Shown: positions 53,695-62,587, counted from the first letter of the stretch. The stretch: 64,000 nucleotides of DNA from Neorhizobium sp. NCHU2750 (GCF_003597675.1 NZ_CP030829.1:186001-250000), one strand, 5' to 3'. Notes: generated by a model from the letters alone, not told the origin. Numbers and translations are program-made.

Positions 53695-54506
53695 GCCGTA
53701 AAGCCTCCATCAACAACGACGTTAGAACCCGTCATATAAGACGAGGCATCGGAGGCGAGAAACTGGATGACACCGTTGTACTCATCGATTTCCGCCTGAC
53801 GGTCCATCGGCACGCGCTCAAGGAACGCCTCGATGAATTCCCTGTCGAAATTGGCCGTCTTCACGCCGCCGAAGGAGATCAGGTTGACGCGAACCTTCTT
53901 CTTGGCCCAGTAGGTGCCGAGATAGCGTGTCAGGTTGACCAGACCGGATTTCGATGCGGCATAGGAGACCGCCTTGATGAAGGGCTCTCCGTCGCGTGCC
54001 TCGCGATAGGCATAAAGCGCCTGGTTGGGAGAGACGATACCGTAGATCGAGCCGACATTGATGATGCTGCCGCGCCCGGCATCGGCCATTTTCGATCCGA
54101 TTACCTGGCAGCATAACATGACGCCGGTGAGGTTAGTGTCGATGATCTCGTCCCAGTATTTCTTCGGGTAGACCTCGAACGGGCTGTTCTGGTCGGCAGA
54201 ACCGGATGGCTTGGAATCGATGCCCGCATTGTTGACGAGGATGTGGGGAACGCCCCAATCCGCGATCAGCTGATCGGTCGCTGTCTGTAGGGCTTCCTTG
54301 TCGGTGACGCTTGCGACATAGACCCGGATATTGCCCGTGAGCCCCGGAAATTTCTCGTCGAGCACTGACTGGTCGACCGGTCGGCGGCTGAAGATCGCTA
54401 CCCTGGCGCCCGCCTCCGCAAGCGACTTGCTGAACTGTGTGCCGAGCTGGCCGAGGCCGCCGGTAACGACTGCGATCCTGCCCTCCACGCTGAATAGATT
54501 GGTCAT
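53688..54506 (-). CDS. Short-chain dehydrogenase/reductase
   Basis: 272-residue classical SDR. It has the cofactor motif TGGLGQLG (residues 15-22), NNAG in LVNNAGIDSK, catalytic Ser in VGSIYG and YxxxK in YAASKSG, and a C-terminal GSNVVVDGGFTAW. An unusual short insert follows the Ser motif (NQALYAYREARDGEPFIK). It presumably oxidises a hydroxy compound imported by the adjacent transporter. The substrate is not identifiable from sequence. Confidence 0.92.
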   Translation of the reverse strand: MTNLFSVEGRIAVVTGGLGQLGTQFSKSLAEAGARVAIFSRRPVDQSVLDEKFPGLTGNIRVYVASVTDKEALQTATDQLIADWGVPHILVNNAGIDSKPSGSADQNSPFEVYPKKYWDEIIDTNLTGVMLCCQVIGSKMADAGRGSIINVGSIYGIVSPNQALYAYREARDGEPFIKAVSYAASKSGLVNLTRYLGTYWAKKKVRVNLISFGGVKTANFDREFIEAFLERVPMDRQAEIDEYNGVIQFLASDASSYMTGSNVVVDGGFTAW

Positions 54507-54575
54507 GTGATTGTCCCTGACTAGATGAGGATGCGATTGGTATGAGGGAGGGGCTTTGCCCCCTCCACGTCCTGT

Positions 54576-55403
54576 TCAGCGTGGGATGTCGATTTCCGCC
54601 AAGCGCTTCGGGTCGAGCTTGGCGTTCTGGTATTTCTCGTAAATCGCTTCCAGCTTGCCGTTGTCGAGATTGGTCTTGATCCAGTCGTTGATCCACTTGG
54701 TGAGCGCCGGTTCGCCCTTGCGGATGGCAATGCCCAGCGGATAGGACTTGGCCACGAACTTCTCCTCCAGGTCGAGGCTCGGATTGGACTTGATCAGCGC
54801 GTTCAGGAGCGGCCGCGAGGTCGCATAAACCGACATCTGATGGCTGGTGACGGCCGCGCTGGAGGTCGGGTCATCCTCGAAACGGACGATCTGGACGCCT
54901 GGAACGTTGGCCGTCGCTTCCGTCAGATTGGTATCGTTCACCGTGCCGCGCGTAACGGCCACCTGCGTGTTGGCAAGATCGGCATAGCCGGTGATCTTCT
55001 GTGCCTTGGGGCCGGCGACCACGATGCTGGTATCGGAATAGGGAATGCTGAAATCGACGACCTGCAGGCGCTCCTTCGTGATCGACAGGGTAGAGACCGC
55101 GATATCGGCCTTACCGGACACCAGGAATGGAATGCGCGCGGAGGTCGGTACCGTCAGAAACTCTATCTTTACGCCCATATCCTGCGCCAGCAGCTTGGCG
55201 GTCTCGACTTCCGAGCCGGTCGGCTGGAAGGATGCATCCATCATTGCGTAGGGCGGGTTGCCGAGATCGACCGCGACCTGAAGCTTGCCGCGCTGGCGGA
55301 TCGTGTCGAGTTGGTCCGAAAATGCCGACTGGGTGAAAAGCGCGACAAGGCCTAAGCCGAGCGCCAGCGTTCGCAGTCCTCTTGGTGTGTTGATTGCAGG
55401 CAT
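54576..55403 (-). CDS. Polar amino-acid type ABC transporter substrate-binding protein
   Basis: 275-residue periplasmic protein (SBP family 3). Signal peptide with hydrophobic core LALGLGLVALFTQ and cleavage near AFSD. The mature part has DTIRQRGKLQVAVDLGNPPYA, FLVSGKADIAVSTLSITKER and DFSIPY, the amino-acid-binding layout. Start at 55403 gives a normal signal peptide; the extension to 55445 is rejected. The ligand may be an amino acid or a small organic acid. Confidence 0.92.
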   Translation of the reverse strand: MPAINTPRGLRTLALGLGLVALFTQSAFSDQLDTIRQRGKLQVAVDLGNPPYAMMDASFQPTGSEVETAKLLAQDMGVKIEFLTVPTSARIPFLVSGKADIAVSTLSITKERLQVVDFSIPYSDTSIVVAGPKAQKITGYADLANTQVAVTRGTVNDTNLTEATANVPGVQIVRFEDDPTSSAAVTSHQMSVYATSRPLLNALIKSNPSLDLEEKFVAKSYPLGIAIRKGEPALTKWINDWIKTNLDNGKLEAIYEKYQNAKLDPKRLAEIDIPR

Positions 55404-55464
55404 GGGTTTCTCCTCCGGTGAACGTTGATCGGCGTGGCTCCTCAACCAGCGCCTGTCTCGTCGG

Positions 55465-56193
55465 TCAGTGATGCGAGCCGACGAAATTCCTGAGTTCGGG
55501 CGTTTGCGGGCTGGTCAGGATGGTCGGGCCACCCTTCTCCCAGACCTGCCCCTGATGCATGAAGACGATCATGTTGGCGACGCGCTCGGCAAAGGCCATC
55601 TCGTGGGTCACGAGCAGCATCGTCATGCCGTTGCGGGCAAGATCCTCAATGACCTTCAGCACTTCGCCGGTCAGCTCCGGGTCGAGCGCCGACGTCACCT
55701 CGTCGAACAGCATGACCTTCGGCTTCATCGCCAGCGATCTCGCGATGGCAACACGCTGTTGCTGGCCGCCGGAAAGCTGTTCGGGATAGGAATCGATCTT
55801 TTCCGCGAGCCCGACCTGACGCAACACCTCTTGGGCTAGCGCCCGAGCACTGGCTCTGTCGACCTTCTTCACCCAGCGGGGGGCAAGGGTGATGTTCTGC
55901 TCCACTGTCAGATGCGGAAACAGATTGTAGCTTTGGAAAACGATGCCGACATCCTGCCGCAAGGCCCTGAGGTCGAGCTCGGGATCGTTGACCCGGTGGC
56001 CGCAGACCCAGATATCACCCTGATTGATGATCTCCAGCCGGTCGATGCAGCGCAGTGCCGTGCTCTTGCCCGATCCGCTTCGGCCGATCAGGGCCACGAC
56101 CTGCCCCTTTTCGATGTCGAGATCGATCCCCTTGAGCACCTGCAACGCACCGTAGCTCTTGTGGACGCCCGCAAATTTAATGATGGCTGACAC
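55465..56193 (-). CDS. Polar amino-acid ABC transporter ATPase (GlnQ/HisP type)
   Basis: 242 residues with Walker A GRSGSGKST (about 37-45), Q-loop VFQSYNLFPHLTV, signature LSGGQQQRVAIARSLAM and Walker B VMLFDEVTSALDPE. In the Walker B region the usual DEPTSALD is DEVTSALD, as in many amino-acid ATPases. Overlaps the permease gene by 17 bases. Confidence 0.94.
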   Translation of the reverse strand: MSAIIKFAGVHKSYGALQVLKGIDLDIEKGQVVALIGRSGSGKSTALRCIDRLEIINQGDIWVCGHRVNDPELDLRALRQDVGIVFQSYNLFPHLTVEQNITLAPRWVKKVDRASARALAQEVLRQVGLAEKIDSYPEQLSGGQQQRVAIARSLAMKPKVMLFDEVTSALDPELTGEVLKVIEDLARNGMTMLLVTHEMAFAERVANMIVFMHQGQVWEKGGPTILTSPQTPELRNFVGSHH

Positions 56194-56830
56194 TGTATAT
56201 CCTCTCGAACCTGCGGCTGAGTGCCGACAGCGGGTAGCAAATGGCGAAATAGAAGATCGCGATGACCAGGTAGGTGGTGAACGGCTGGAAGGTGGAGGCG
56301 TTGATCTGCTTGCCGATATAGGTGACCTCGGCCATGCCGATGATCGACGCGAGCGAGGTGTTCTTGACGATCTGGACCATGAAGCCGACGGTCGGCGGCG
56401 TGGCGATCTTCACCGCCTGCGGCAGGATCACCAGGAACAACCTCTGCCAGCCCGTCAAGGCCAGGCAATCGGCAGCCTCCCATTGGGTCTTTGACACCGA
56501 CAGCAGGCTTCCCCGCCAGATGGCGCCGAGAAAGGCGCTCGAGAACACGATCATTGCGACGCTTGCAGCAAACAGCGACGAGACCTCGATGCCGAAGACG
56601 GGCAGCCCGAAATAGATCAGGAACATCAGGATCAGCACCGGCGAGCCCTGCACGAGCGCGATATAGGTGCTTGCGGCAGCGCGCAGGCCCGCGCTCTTCG
56701 AGATGCCGGCGAGCGCTACGAAGAATGCCAGGAGGCCACCGAAGACGAAGCTGATCAGCGACAGCACGACGGTCCACCACAGGCCGACCAGCAGAACCTC
56801 GACATGAATCCACGAGAAGCTTGTAAACAT
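56177..56830 (-). CDS. Polar amino-acid ABC transporter permease 2
   Basis: 217-residue membrane protein with about five helices and the EAA-type loop SKTQWEAADCLALTGWQRLFLVILPQA-like region (residues about 112-138). YIALVQGSPVLILMFLIYFG is the typical amino-acid permease segment. Ten bases downstream of the first permease gene. Confidence 0.92.
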   Translation of the reverse strand: MFTSFSWIHVEVLLVGLWWTVVLSLISFVFGGLLAFFVALAGISKSAGLRAAASTYIALVQGSPVLILMFLIYFGLPVFGIEVSSLFAASVAMIVFSSAFLGAIWRGSLLSVSKTQWEAADCLALTGWQRLFLVILPQAVKIATPPTVGFMVQIVKNTSLASIIGMAEVTYIGKQINASTFQPFTTYLVIAIFYFAICYPLSALSRRFERIYSVSHH

Positions 56831-56840
56831 CGACCGCTCC

Positions 56841-57524
56841 TTAAAGGTTCGTGCCGAGCCGCCGCTTGCGCGGGAACAGCAGAAGACCCAGAGCGCTGAA
56901 CAGGCCGCGCATCAGGAACGACAGGACGAGATAGACGATCAGGATGACGATATAGACTTCGAAGGATCTGAACGTGATCGACTGGATGCGGGCGGCCGCC
57001 CCTGCCAGTTCTTCCGCCGAGATCTGCGAGGCGACGCTGGTCGCCAGCATCAGAAGCACATACTGGCTGACCAGCGCTGGATAGACCTTTTCCAATGCCG
57101 GCGGCAGCATGATGCCGGCGAGCATCTGTAGGCGCGACAAGCCCAGCGCATCGGCGGCTTCCAGCTGGCTGGGATGGATCGCCTGCAGGCCGGCCCGAAT
57201 GATCTCGCTCGAATAGGCCCCGACATTGATCGTCAAGCCGATCAGCGCCGATGTCTGGGCCGAAAACTTGAGTCCCAGGGACGAAAGTCCGAAATAGACG
57301 AGGAAGAGTTGCACCAGCAGCGGCGTGTTGCGGATGGCCTCGACATAGATCGCCACGACGATACGCAGGATCTTGTAGCGGCTGGCGCTGGCGACGGCAC
57401 ATAGCGTGCCGAGAATGAAACCAAGCACTGTCACGATGAGCGACATCTCGATCGTCGCCAGCGTCCCGTGCGCGAGAAGCGGCCAGTATTCTCGCAGGAA
57501 ATCGAAACTGAATTGATAGTTCAT
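56841..57524 (-). CDS. Polar amino-acid ABC transporter permease 1
   Basis: 227-residue permease. It contains VEAIRNTPLLVQLFLVYFGL and the EAA loop SQLEAADALGLSRLQMLAGI. The ATG at 57524 begins MNYQFSFDFL; the longer frame to 57614 is GC-rich leader sequence. First gene of the operon, about 180 bases downstream of the 29-bp palindrome. Confidence 0.92.
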   Translation of the reverse strand: MNYQFSFDFLREYWPLLAHGTLATIEMSLIVTVLGFILGTLCAVASASRYKILRIVVAIYVEAIRNTPLLVQLFLVYFGLSSLGLKFSAQTSALIGLTINVGAYSSEIIRAGLQAIHPSQLEAADALGLSRLQMLAGIMLPPALEKVYPALVSQYVLLMLATSVASQISAEELAGAAARIQSITFRSFEVYIVILIVYLVLSFLMRGLFSALGLLLFPRKRRLGTNL

Positions 57525-57705
57525 GCGCCCCGGCCCCCGTGAATGGGATGGCGGCGCGCGGCCGTCAGCCGATAGCAGGGCGCGAAAGGCGCGCACACGA
57601 CCGCGACCCCGCACAGGGCGGGCTCAGCATAAAAGACATTCAAAGGTAATTCCTCCCAAGTCGCGGCTGTGATCCTCCTCAAGATCAAGGCTGCAAGCTC
57701 ACGCT
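57525..57705. other. Leader of the amino-acid-type ABC operon
   Basis: No gene is supported between the first permease start and the palindrome. GC-rich with several small inverted repeats; no known riboswitch recognised. Confidence 0.35.
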
Positions 57706-57734
57706 ACTCTTGACATATGACATATGTCAAGAGT
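57706..57734. promoter_or_regulatory. 29-bp perfect inverted repeat operator
   Basis: Arms ACTCTTGACATATG and CATATGTCAAGAGT are exact reverse complements around one A. Inside are the direct repeat TGACATA-TGACATA and the palindrome TGACATATGTCA. Each strand carries TTGACA, so promoters may overlap it in both directions. Likely target of the GntR protein at 52912, though the rhamnose regulator or a lost regulator are alternatives. Confidence 0.65.
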
Positions 57735-57751
57735 TCGAATGGGAGAAATCG

Positions 57752-57847
57752 ATGCGGCAGCGCACAAGTCCTCAGGCCAAGGTTTCCCGGCCTGAGAGCG
57801 TCCGGCGCCGCATTCAGGATATTTTCGAAGTTGTCGCGTTGCGCTAG
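57752..57847 (+). CDS. Possible 31-residue peptide or truncated gene start
   Basis: ATG at 57752 follows GAATGGGAGAAATCG, a good ribosome site, and lies just downstream of the palindrome, as expected for a real gene. The product MRQRTSPQAKVSRPESVRRR... ends EVVALR at a TAG. It may be the beginning of a regulator gene cut off by rearrangement, or a small basic protein. No family recognised. Confidence 0.3.
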   Translation: MRQRTSPQAKVSRPESVRRRIQDIFEVVALR

Positions 57848-57865
57848 AAGAAGTCGGCCGCAGCC

Positions 57866-59158
57866 CTACACGATGCCGCCGCTGCCGCCCGCCACGGCCG
57901 GGCGAACCGCGGAGACCCTGCTGCGATACCCGCTCGCCCTGTAGGCCGCGATCGGATCGATCGCGCCGCCGGTGCGGCGACGGGCTTCGGCAAGGATCGG
58001 CTCCACATCGGTGCGATAGGCACGTTTCAGCGTTTCGGTCGCCATCAGCGCATCATTGTCCTGCTGGAAGCCGTCAAGGAGCGCGCGGTCTACGAGAAGC
58101 GCCTGCGCATAGGCCCGGCGTATCTCGTTGGCACTGGAAATCAGGCTTTCGATCGGATCCGTCACATTATGCGACTGGTCGATCATGTGAGCCGGGTGGA
58201 ACCCTTTCACGTCACGCTCTTCGGCATCGACCAGTTCGTTGAAGACGAGAAACAGCCGGTAGGGCTCGATCGAGCCGGCATCGAGGTCATCGTCGCCATA
58301 TTTCGAATCGTTGAAATGGAAGCCACCAAGCTTGCCGAACTGGATCAGCCGGGCGACGATCATCTCGATATTGGTGTTCGGTGCGTGATGGCCGAGATCG
58401 ACGAGGCAATGCGCCTTTTCGCCGAGCGTCTGGGCAATCAAAAGGTTGCTGCCCCAATCCTGCACGACCGTCGAATAAAAGGCCGGCTCGTACATCTTGT
58501 GCTCGGAAAAGAGCCGCCAGTCGTCCGGCAATGCCTTGTAGATCTCCGCCATTGAGGACAGATAGCGCTCGAACTGGCGGGTGAAGTGGCTCTGGCCGGG
58601 AAAGTTCGACCCGTCGCCGATCCACACCGTCAAGGCCTTGGACCCGATCGCATTGCCGATCTCGATACACTCGATATTGTGCTCGACCGCCTGCGCCCGT
58701 GTCGCCGCATCCGTATGGCTGAGCGAACCATATTTGTAGGAATGGGCCTGGCCCGGCGCATCGGAAAAGGTATTGGAATTCATCGCGTCGAAGCCGAGGC
58801 CCACGGCTTCGCCCTTTGCCTTCAGCTCCTTCGGATCGATCCTGTCCCAGGGAATATGAAGCGAGACCGTCGGCGTGGCCCGCGTCAGCTGGTTGATCAC
58901 CGAGCAATCATCAAGCTTGTCGAAGATGCCGCGCGGTTCGCCGCCGCCGGGAAAGCGGGCAAACCTCGTGCCTCCTGTGCCGACGCCCCAAGACGGTACG
59001 GCGACGAAGAATTCCGATACTTTTGTCGTCACCGCCTCGATATCGATGCCACGGCGCGACAGGTTTTCGCCAAGCGCCGCGTAGTCCGAGGCCAGGGCCG
59101 CCGAGCGCCCTTCATTGTCGGACGCGATCAGCTCGTCCGAGATTCCCACTTCCGTCAT
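57866..59158 (-). CDS. rhaI: L-rhamnose isomerase, RhaI type
   Basis: 430-residue TIM-barrel sugar isomerase that converts L-rhamnose to L-rhamnulose. It is the RhaI form found in rhizobia and Pseudomonas stutzeri, not E. coli RhaA. Metal-site segments include IGDGSNFPGQ, LFSEHKMYEPAFY, LVDLGHHAPNTNIE and GGFHFNDSKYGDDD. It lies on the minus strand after rhaD, separated by the oppositely oriented yqaE-like gene. The stop is 131 bases from the palindrome at 57734. Confidence 0.95.
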   Translation of the reverse strand: MTEVGISDELIASDNEGRSAALASDYAALGENLSRRGIDIEAVTTKVSEFFVAVPSWGVGTGGTRFARFPGGGEPRGIFDKLDDCSVINQLTRATPTVSLHIPWDRIDPKELKAKGEAVGLGFDAMNSNTFSDAPGQAHSYKYGSLSHTDAATRAQAVEHNIECIEIGNAIGSKALTVWIGDGSNFPGQSHFTRQFERYLSSMAEIYKALPDDWRLFSEHKMYEPAFYSTVVQDWGSNLLIAQTLGEKAHCLVDLGHHAPNTNIEMIVARLIQFGKLGGFHFNDSKYGDDDLDAGSIEPYRLFLVFNELVDAEERDVKGFHPAHMIDQSHNVTDPIESLISSANEIRRAYAQALLVDRALLDGFQQDNDALMATETLKRAYRTDVEPILAEARRRTGGAIDPIAAYRASGYRSRVSAVRPAVAGGSGGIV

Positions 59159-59242
59159 GCTTTCCTCCCAGTGACGATTGAACCAATCGCCGTCACCTGC
59201 GTTTTCACCGTCCCTGCATCCCTAAGCCTCCAAGGATTTTTC

Positions 59243-59401
59243 GTGGACGTCGTTCGTATCCTGCTTGCTATCCTGCTGCCGCCGGTCGGCGTCTTTCTTC
59301 AGGTCGGCTTCGGCCTGCATTTCTGGCTGAACATTCTTCTGACCATCTGCGGCTATGTTCCCGGCATCATCCATGCAATCTGGGTGATCCTTCGAAAATA
59401 G
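59243..59401 (+). CDS. YqaE/Pmp3-family small membrane protein
   Basis: 52-residue protein with two hydrophobic helices. It matches the Pmp3 motif: ILLPPVGVFLQVGFGLHFWL and NILLTICGYVPGIIHAIWV. The start is GTG at 59243 preceded by AAGGATTTTTC; no ATG is available. Pmp3 proteins affect membrane potential and stress tolerance. It is on the plus strand between rhaI and rhaD, and has no evident link with rhamnose. Confidence 0.88.
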   Translation: MDVVRILLAILLPPVGVFLQVGFGLHFWLNILLTICGYVPGIIHAIWVILRK

Positions 59402-59422
59402 TGGCGACGTGGCAGTCGATCG

Positions 59423-61519
59423 CTAGCGGGTAAAGCTCTGCGCGTTGCCCGCGTCGACATTGATGATATTGCCCGTCGATTTTGCCGAAAGGTCGGATGC
59501 GAGGAAATAGATCGCCTCGGCAATATCCTCGGGAAAAACGTTGAGCTTCAGCATCGAGCGCTTGCGATAATGTTCCTCGAGCTCTCCAACATCGATCTTC
59601 GAGGACGCGGCCCGCTGTTCCCGCCACTCGCCATTCCAGATCTTCGATCCGCGCAAGACGGCGTCGGGATTGACGGTATTCACCCGAATGCCGGCATCCG
59701 CTCCCTCAAGCGCAAGGCAGCGGGCGAGATGGATCTCGGCCGCCTTGGCTGTGCAATAGGCCGAGGCATTGGGCGATGATGCAAGGCCGTTCTTGGAAGC
59801 AACGAACACGACATTGCCACCGAGTTTCTGGCGCCTGAACAGACGGAACGCCTCGCGCGAGACGAGGAAATATCCGGTAGCCAGAATGTCGATATTCTTG
59901 CTCCACATGGCAAGCGTCGTGTCCTCCACCGGCGCAGACGAGGCGATGCCGGCATTGGAAACGAGAATATCGACCCCGCCGAACTCGGCGCACGCTTCGG
60001 CGAAGGCGGTCGTCACCGCATCCTCGCGCGTTACATCCAACTGAATGGCCCGCACGGCATCGGCACCGAACCGGTTCGAAAATTCCTTGAGCGTGTCATC
60101 GAGCGCAGCCTGGTCGATGTCGGCCAGAACGACGCAAGCCCCCTCGCCCACCAGCCGGCTCGCCGTAGCGCGGCCGATGCCGCCGGCGCCGCCGGTGACG
60201 AAGGCGACTTGGCCCGCAAGGCTCTTCGGCTTTGGCATGCGCTGCAGCTTGGCCTCTTCAAGCAGCCAGTATTCGATATCGAAGGCTTCCTGTTCCGGCA
60301 GGCCCTGATACTCGGAAACGGTCGAGGCGCCGCGCATCACATTGATGGCGTTGACATAGAATTCGCCGGCGATCCGTGCCGTCGCCTTGTCCTTGGCAAA
60401 TGACAACATGCCGACACCCGGCACAAGGAAGATGACGGGATTGGGATCGCGCATCTTCGGCGAATTGTCGTGGCGGCAGGCTTCGTAATAGCGCGTGTAA
60501 TCGGCGCGGTAATCCTCCAGCGCCTTATCGAGACCGGCGATCACCGCCTCGACATCAGGCTTGGCCGGGTCGAACTCGACGATCAGCGGGCGTATTTTTG
60601 TGCGCAGGAAATGGTCGGGGCAGGATGTCCCGAGCTTGCCGAGCGGTTTCAGCGTGCTCGAATTGACGAATTCGAGCACGGCATCCTGATCGTCGAAATG
60701 GCCGAGCTTGCGCTCGTTCTTGCCGATACGTCCGCGAATTTCCGGCATGAGCCTTGCCACGATCTCGCGGCGTTCGGAGGCGCCGAGGCTTTTGGCAATG
60801 GAACCACCAAAGACGGATTTACCTTCGGTCTCACTGGCAAACCATTCGATCGCCCTGTTGATGATATCAAGCGTCAGCAGGTAGCAGTCCTTCGCGTCGT
60901 TGGCCCAGGTAAACAGACCATGGCTCTCGAGAACCACGCCCTTGGCACTCGGGTTCGCCTTCACGAAGGCTTCGAGATCGAGGCCGAGCTGGAAACCCGG
61001 CCGGCGCCAGGGCAGCCAGCCGATCTCTTCGCCGAAAATCTGGCGCGTCAGGTCACGGGAATTCTTCGAGGCCGCGATCGCGATGATCGCATCCGGATGC
61101 ATGTGATCGACATGGGTGAAAGGCACGAAACCGTGCAGCGGCGTATCGATCGATGCCGCCCGCGCATTGAGGTTGAAGGTGCAGTGCGGCAGGAAGCCGA
61201 CCATCCGGTCTTCATCCGCTACCCCCTTGTAAAGCCCCTTCAGCGCCTCCAGCTTGTCCATGTAAAGCGTGGCAAAGCCGTCGAGCTTGATGGTTCCGAC
61301 GTCGCCGCCCGATCCCTTCACCCACATGACCCTGACCTTTTCGCCGGTCAGCGGATCCGTCTCCAGCACCTTCGCCGAGGTGTTGCCGCCACCATAATTG
61401 GTGATGCGCTTGTCGGCACCGAGCAGGTTCGACCGATAGAGCAGCTTGCCCGGCTCGTCGAGCCTAGCGGCATAGGCATCATCCCAACGGCTATCGAGAA
61501 GGCGGGTTTGTCCCGACAT
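59423..61519 (-). CDS. rhaD: Bifunctional rhamnulose-1-phosphate aldolase / short-chain dehydrogenase
   Basis: 698-residue fusion. The N-terminal class II aldolase domain (about 1-420) has NYGGGNTSAKV, the zinc-binding HVDHMHPDAIIA and ESHGLFTW. The C-terminal SDR domain (about 430-698) has VTGGAGGIGRA, NAG in VSNAGIASSAP and YxxxK as YCTAK. The aldolase gives dihydroxyacetone phosphate and lactaldehyde; the dehydrogenase probably oxidises lactaldehyde. ATG at 61519 follows GGAGGACGAA; the extension to 61609 enters the promoter. Confidence 0.95.
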   Translation of the reverse strand: MSGQTRLLDSRWDDAYAARLDEPGKLLYRSNLLGADKRITNYGGGNTSAKVLETDPLTGEKVRVMWVKGSGGDVGTIKLDGFATLYMDKLEALKGLYKGVADEDRMVGFLPHCTFNLNARAASIDTPLHGFVPFTHVDHMHPDAIIAIAASKNSRDLTRQIFGEEIGWLPWRRPGFQLGLDLEAFVKANPSAKGVVLESHGLFTWANDAKDCYLLTLDIINRAIEWFASETEGKSVFGGSIAKSLGASERREIVARLMPEIRGRIGKNERKLGHFDDQDAVLEFVNSSTLKPLGKLGTSCPDHFLRTKIRPLIVEFDPAKPDVEAVIAGLDKALEDYRADYTRYYEACRHDNSPKMRDPNPVIFLVPGVGMLSFAKDKATARIAGEFYVNAINVMRGASTVSEYQGLPEQEAFDIEYWLLEEAKLQRMPKPKSLAGQVAFVTGGAGGIGRATASRLVGEGACVVLADIDQAALDDTLKEFSNRFGADAVRAIQLDVTREDAVTTAFAEACAEFGGVDILVSNAGIASSAPVEDTTLAMWSKNIDILATGYFLVSREAFRLFRRQKLGGNVVFVASKNGLASSPNASAYCTAKAAEIHLARCLALEGADAGIRVNTVNPDAVLRGSKIWNGEWREQRAASSKIDVGELEEHYRKRSMLKLNVFPEDIAEAIYFLASDLSAKSTGNIINVDAGNAQSFTR

Positions 61520-61600
61520 TTCGTCCTCCCTGACGATTGTTCGGCGGCGGCAATCCTCCTGCGCCGACCGTGCGAGAGGGATATCAGGCATAAAACTGCC

Positions 61601-61679
61601 ACTTGTCAATCAGCATCGATCATAAACAAGCATATTGCATCGCACAAAAAGAATTTGTGATCGTTGATGATTGACAAGT
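61601..61679. promoter_or_regulatory. Divergent rhaD / rhaR control region with paired operators
   Basis: ACTTGTCAATCA (61601-61612) and its exact reverse complement TGATTGACAAGT (61668-61679) point inward. The similarity continues into CGATCA/TGATCG on the inner side. Each copy contains a -35 TTGACA for transcription going outward: rhaD to the left (with TGATAT 17 bases on) and rhaR to the right. RhaR binding here is inferred. Confidence 0.65.
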
Positions 61680-61716
61680 TTAAGAAACTGACAATAGTTT
61701 GCATCAGGAGGCTCCC

Positions 61717-62535
61717 ATGCACGAACGCGAACGCCATCGCATCATCCTGAGCGCGATACAGGAGCGACCTGTAATCACGGTGCAGGATATTGCCGAACTG
61801 ACGGATGCGTCCGAGGCGACGATCCGGCGGGATATCGCCGCACTGCATGTTCAGGGCAAACTCCGGCGCGTACGCGGCGGTGCGGAAGCCATCCACCCGC
61901 CGCAGATCGGCCAGCTGGCAGCGCGCTCGTTTCGTGTGTCCGAATCCGTCAATATCGACAAGAAGCGCTCAATTGCGCGCCAGGCGGTCGATCTGTGCGA
62001 GGAAGGCGAATCGATCATCATCAATGGCGGTACGACGACCTTCCAGATGGTGCATTACATGGCATTGCGCCGGTTGCAGGTGATGACCAATTCCTTTGCC
62101 ATCGCCGAGCACCTGGTCAAGCATTCGAAGAACAATGTGACCATACCGGGCGGCACGATCTATCGCGAACAGAGCCTTATCCTGTCGCCTTTCGATAACG
62201 ACGCCATTCGCAATTTCTATGCGCGGCGCATCTTCATCGGCGCCCAGGGGATTGGGCAGCTCGGTATCATGGAGCCGGATGCGCTGGTCATCCAGAGCGA
62301 GCAGAAGCTGATGCACCAGGCCGAAGAGCTGGTGGTCATGGCCGACTCGTCGAAATTCCAGCGCCGGTCGAGCATGATCCTGTGCCCGCTGGAGAGGGTC
62401 ACCACAATCATTACCGATGATGGCATTTCAGAAGACGCCGCGCGAATGGTCGAGGACGCGGGCGTCAAACTGATCATTGCCGGCCAGACAGATGCCGTTC
62501 TGACGGACAAGGAGGATACCACGTCGGCCGCGTGA
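61717..62535 (+). CDS. rhaR: DeoR-family regulator of rhamnose catabolism
   Basis: 272-residue repressor. The N-terminal DeoR helix-turn-helix has VQDIAELTDASEATIRRDIAAL and the C-terminal sugar-phosphate sensor domain has IIINGGTTTFQM, TNSFAIAEHL, IFIGAQGI and MADSSKFQRRS. The ATG at 61717 follows CAGGAGGCTCCC; a TTG at 61699 is rejected. It heads the transport operon and is divergent from rhaD, as in R. leguminosarum. Confidence 0.93.
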   Translation: MHERERHRIILSAIQERPVITVQDIAELTDASEATIRRDIAALHVQGKLRRVRGGAEAIHPPQIGQLAARSFRVSESVNIDKKRSIARQAVDLCEEGESIIINGGTTTFQMVHYMALRRLQVMTNSFAIAEHLVKHSKNNVTIPGGTIYREQSLILSPFDNDAIRNFYARRIFIGAQGIGQLGIMEPDALVIQSEQKLMHQAEELVVMADSSKFQRRSSMILCPLERVTTIITDDGISEDAARMVEDAGVKLIIAGQTDAVLTDKEDTTSAA

Positions 62536-62587
62536 GGCGTCGGCGGGAGGAAATGCAGACAGTTCAATCTTTGGGAGGAGAATTGAC

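Noticed and set aside
57717..57944. 75-residue plus-strand frame starting inside the palindrome
   Set aside because: Its ATG is part of the operator, there is no ribosome site, and it runs into the antisense of rhaI.
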